Source of the DNA: Paracoccaceae bacterium
GTDB taxonomy: Bacteria > Pseudomonadota > Alphaproteobacteria > Rhodobacterales > Rhodobacteraceae
NCBI GenBank assembly: GCA_003545125.1
Contig: DQCI01000072.1
Coordinates: 1 to 7,206, forward strand
DNA length: 7,206 nt
Reading direction: 5' to 3'
Part shown: piece after piece, positions 5,622 to 7,206 of the stretch
Layout: each line of letters opens with the position of its first letter
Position numbering within the stretch: position 1 is the first letter of the stretch
Translations under genes and position numbers: made by a program
Notes under the pieces: model-generated
Told to the model about the DNA's origin: nothing
Database searches by the model: none
What the model saw: the letters and a program-made list of their open reading frames with translations, nothing else

Positions 5622-5744
5622 GAATGCCGGCCCCGGATCCACGTGGCAACCGTCGCACGATGGGGCCGAAGCGCCGCGGTTGCCCGGATCACGGATTGCC
5701 CGCGCTCCCGGACCGCGCTCAGCGCCCATTGGGTTGCGGGAGCG

Positions 5745-5773
5745 AAGATTGCACCCGCTCGACGCGCGGTCAA
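5745..5773 (-). promoter_or_regulatory. Candidate tnaA promoter
   Basis: On the minus strand TTGACC (5773-5768) is followed after 17 bp by AATCTT (5750-5745), a good -35 with a weak -10. A start near 5738 would give an untranslated leader of about 130 nt. The -35 forms part of the left arm of the inverted repeat at 5765-5794. Confidence 0.35.
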
Positions 5774-5794
5774 GTCCGCCCCCCCTTGACCGCG
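5765..5794. promoter_or_regulatory. 10-bp inverted repeat between tnaA and rarD, operator-like
   Basis: CGCGGTCAAG (5765-5774) and CTTGACCGCG (5785-5794) are perfect inverted copies separated by 10 bp, so the arm centres are 20 bp apart, about two helical turns. Each arm contains TTGACC reading away from the centre, one toward tnaA and one toward rarD. The spacer is C-rich (TCCGCCCCCC). This fits a dimeric regulator site over divergent -35 elements. The repeat is seen directly; the regulator is unknown. Confidence 0.5.
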
Positions 5795-5820
5795 GCGTCG
5801 GTTGCGGGCCTACCGGGCGC

Positions 5821-6765
5821 ATGAACAGCGCGGCGAAAGGCATGGCGGCGATGGTGGGGGCCACGGTGATCTGGGGCCTCTCGTCGATGTTCTACAAACT
5901 CATCGCCCATGTCCCGCCGCTCGAGGTGCTGGCGCACAGAACGCTGTGGTCGCTGGTGTTCTTCGGCCTCGTTCTGGCGCTGCGGGGGCGGCTCGGAGAG
6001 CTCCGCCACCTGCTCGCGGCGCCCCGGAGCCTGGGGCTGGTCGTGCTCGCGGCCCTCGCGATCTCGGCCAACTGGTTCATGTTCATATTCGCGATCCAGG
6101 AAGGCCGCGCCGTCGAGGCTTCGCTCGGCTACTACATCTTCCCGCTGGTGGCGGTGCTGCTCGGGGCCGTGGTGTTCGACGAGCCGCTCGGCCGGCTCAA
6201 ATGGCTGGCGGTCGGGCTGGCCTTTGTCGCCGTCGCGGTGCTCACGATCGGGCTCGGTGTGGCGCCCTGGATCTCGCTCTGGCTCGCGCTCACCTTCAGT
6301 CTCTACGGCGTGGCGAAAAAGCGGCTCGCTGCCGGGCCGACGGTCTCGGTCACCGCCGAGGTGGTGGTGCTGGCGCCGCTCGCGCTGGTCTGGCTCTGGG
6401 GCGTGCATGTGCAGGGGTGGGGCGGGTTGACCGGGCGGACCCTCGGCGCGTTCGGGCACGATCTCACCGACAGCCTGCTCTTGATGTTCTCGGGCGTGCT
6501 CACGGCGATGCCGCTGATGCTGTTCACCACCGCCTCGCGCAGCCTGCCATTCGGCACGGTGGGGGTGATGCAATACATCAACCCGACAATCCAGTTTGCC
6601 GTGGCTGCCCTGGTGTTCGCCGAACCGGTGACCCGCTGGCACTGGATCGCCTTTCCGCTGATCTGGGTCGCGGTGGCGCTGTACTCGGCCGAAACGCTGG
6701 CTCAGCAGAGATCGGCGCGCAGGCTGTCGGCCAGGGTTTCGACGTCTGGCACCACCGAGACGTAG
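5821..6765 (+). CDS. rarD: RarD-family EamA transporter
   Basis: This 314-residue inner-membrane protein of the drug/metabolite transporter superfamily has about ten predicted helices, roughly at residues 9-27, 37-54, 71-91, 101-119, 126-143, 148-166, 178-196, 219-236, 246-267 and 273-290. RarD hallmarks are VIWGLSSMFYKLIAHVPPLEVLAHRTLWSLVFF near the N-terminus, NWFMFIFAIQEGRAVEASLGYYIFPLVAVLLG (84-115), and FGTVGVMQYINPTIQFAVA in the second half. The family is named after chloramphenicol sensitivity in gamma-proteobacteria, but the natural substrate is not established. The start ATG 5821 matches the usual RarD N-terminus, although no clear ribosome-binding site precedes it. A TTGACC at 5786 could be a -35 with a start site close to the ATG, giving a very short leader. 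The C-terminal 21 or so residues, after the last helix, overlap the gene on the other strand. It diverges from tnaA. Confidence 0.88.
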   Translation: MNSAAKGMAAMVGATVIWGLSSMFYKLIAHVPPLEVLAHRTLWSLVFFGLVLALRGRLGELRHLLAAPRSLGLVVLAALAISANWFMFIFAIQEGRAVEASLGYYIFPLVAVLLGAVVFDEPLGRLKWLAVGLAFVAVAVLTIGLGVAPWISLWLALTFSLYGVAKKRLAAGPTVSVTAEVVVLAPLALVWLWGVHVQGWGGLTGRTLGAFGHDLTDSLLLMFSGVLTAMPLMLFTTASRSLPFGTVGVMQYINPTIQFAVAALVFAEPVTRWHWIAFPLIWVAVALYSAETLAQQRSARRLSARVSTSGTTET

Positions 6766-7206
6766 CCCTTGAGCGAGCTTTCCGCAAAGCCTTGGTCGAT
6801 CACGTGGTCGATCAGGGCGACGAGCGGGTCCCAGTAACCGGAGGTGTTGACCAGGTAGACCGGTTTTTGATGCAGGCCAAGCTGGCGCCAGGTGAGCACC
6901 TCGAAGAACTCGTCGAGGCTGCCAGCCCCCCCCGGCAGGACGACGATCGCGTCGGAGTTCATGTACATCACCTTCTTGCGCTCGTGCATGTTCTCGGTGA
7001 CGATGAAGGCGGAGAGGTCGCGCTTGCCGACCTCGCGCTGCAAGAGGTGCACCGGGATCACCCCGAAAGTCTCGCCGCCCGCCGCCTGGGTCGCGTTGGC
7101 GACCGCGCCCATCAGCCCGACATCGCCCGCACCGTAGACCAGCCGCCAGCCGTTTTCGGCAAGCTTTGCGCCGAGCGCTTCGGCATCGGCCCGATAGGCC
7201 GGGTCG
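6702..7206 (-). CDS. LOG-family protein (TIGR00730), N-terminus outside window
   Basis: The frame is open from the right edge to the stop at 6704-6702, giving 167 residues. About 20 N-terminal residues are probably missing compared with family members near 190. Family hallmarks visible are YGAGDVGLMG (24-33 of the visible part), ENMHERK (71-77) and the nucleotide-binding/catalytic motif PGGAGSLDE (91-99), a variant of PGGxGTxxE with Ser in place of Thr. Members once labelled lysine decarboxylase are in fact cytokinin riboside 5'-monophosphate phosphoribohydrolases in plants and several bacteria, releasing a free base from a nucleoside monophosphate. The physiological substrate in this bacterium is not known. 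The gene converges on rarD and overlaps its 3' end by 64 bp. An internal ATG at 7112 is not the start, since conserved family sequence continues upstream of it. Confidence 0.9.
   Translation of the reverse strand, partial: DPAYRADAEALGAKLAENGWRLVYGAGDVGLMGAVANATQAAGGETFGVIPVHLLQREVGKRDLSAFIVTENMHERKKVMYMNSDAIVVLPGGAGSLDEFFEVLTWRQLGLHQKPVYLVNTSGYWDPLVALIDHVIDQGFAESSLKGYVSVVPDVETLADSLRADLC

Noticed and set aside
4038..5789. A 583-codon plus-strand frame opposite tnaA
   Set aside because: It is a long antisense shadow produced by high GC at third codon positions. Its translation is low in complexity and rich in His, Arg, Gly and Asp, and tnaA on the other strand is certain.
5610..5864. An N-terminal extension of tnaA by up to 85 codons
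   Set aside because: It would overlap the start of rarD and the dyad, and the translation does not resemble tryptophanases. AGGAG at 5621-5617 fixes the start.

Overview
This window is GC-rich DNA with tightly packed genes. It most likely comes from a marine or saline alphaproteobacterium of the Rhodobacterales/roseobacter type. The evidence for that is a heterotetrameric sarcosine oxidase operon (soxA-soxG order), an Fe-type superoxide dismutase, a DMSP lyase of the DddL kind, and codon use rich in G or C at third positions. Taxonomy here is inferred from gene content, not from a marker gene.

Plus strand, left part: the C-terminal third of soxA (1-786, cut by the window edge) overlaps soxG (779-1354). 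Together they are the end of a sarcosine oxidase operon that links methylated-glycine catabolism to one-carbon metabolism. A stem-loop sits on the soxG stop codon. Next is a small secreted protein of unknown function with one cysteine near each end of the mature chain (1436-1840). After a leader with two hairpins comes sodB (1979-2578), closed by a strong GC hairpin terminator. A P-loop kinase-like protein (2761-3282) stands alone and is followed by another hairpin.

Minus strand, middle: tnaA, encoding tryptophanase (5609-4245), is followed 134 nt later in the same direction by a cupin DMSP lyase, best matched to dddL (4110-3391). One gene makes indole, pyruvate and ammonia from tryptophan; the other makes dimethyl sulfide and acrylate from DMSP. 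No acrylate-handling genes (acuI, acuR) or tryptophan permease lie in view.

Right part: rarD, an EamA-family 10-helix transporter (5821-6765, plus), diverges from tnaA. Their shared 211-bp intergenic region contains a perfect 10-bp inverted repeat whose two arms each carry a TTGACC -35-like hexamer facing outward. At its 3' end rarD overlaps a LOG-family phosphoribohydrolase gene on the minus strand (6702-7206, cut by the window edge) by 64 bp.

Most of this is ordinary chromosomal content. The parts most worth a second look are the tnaA-dddL pair, the outward-facing dyad between tnaA and rarD, the uncharacterised secreted protein, and the structured leaders. No CRISPR array, tRNA, rRNA, insertion sequence or phage gene was seen.
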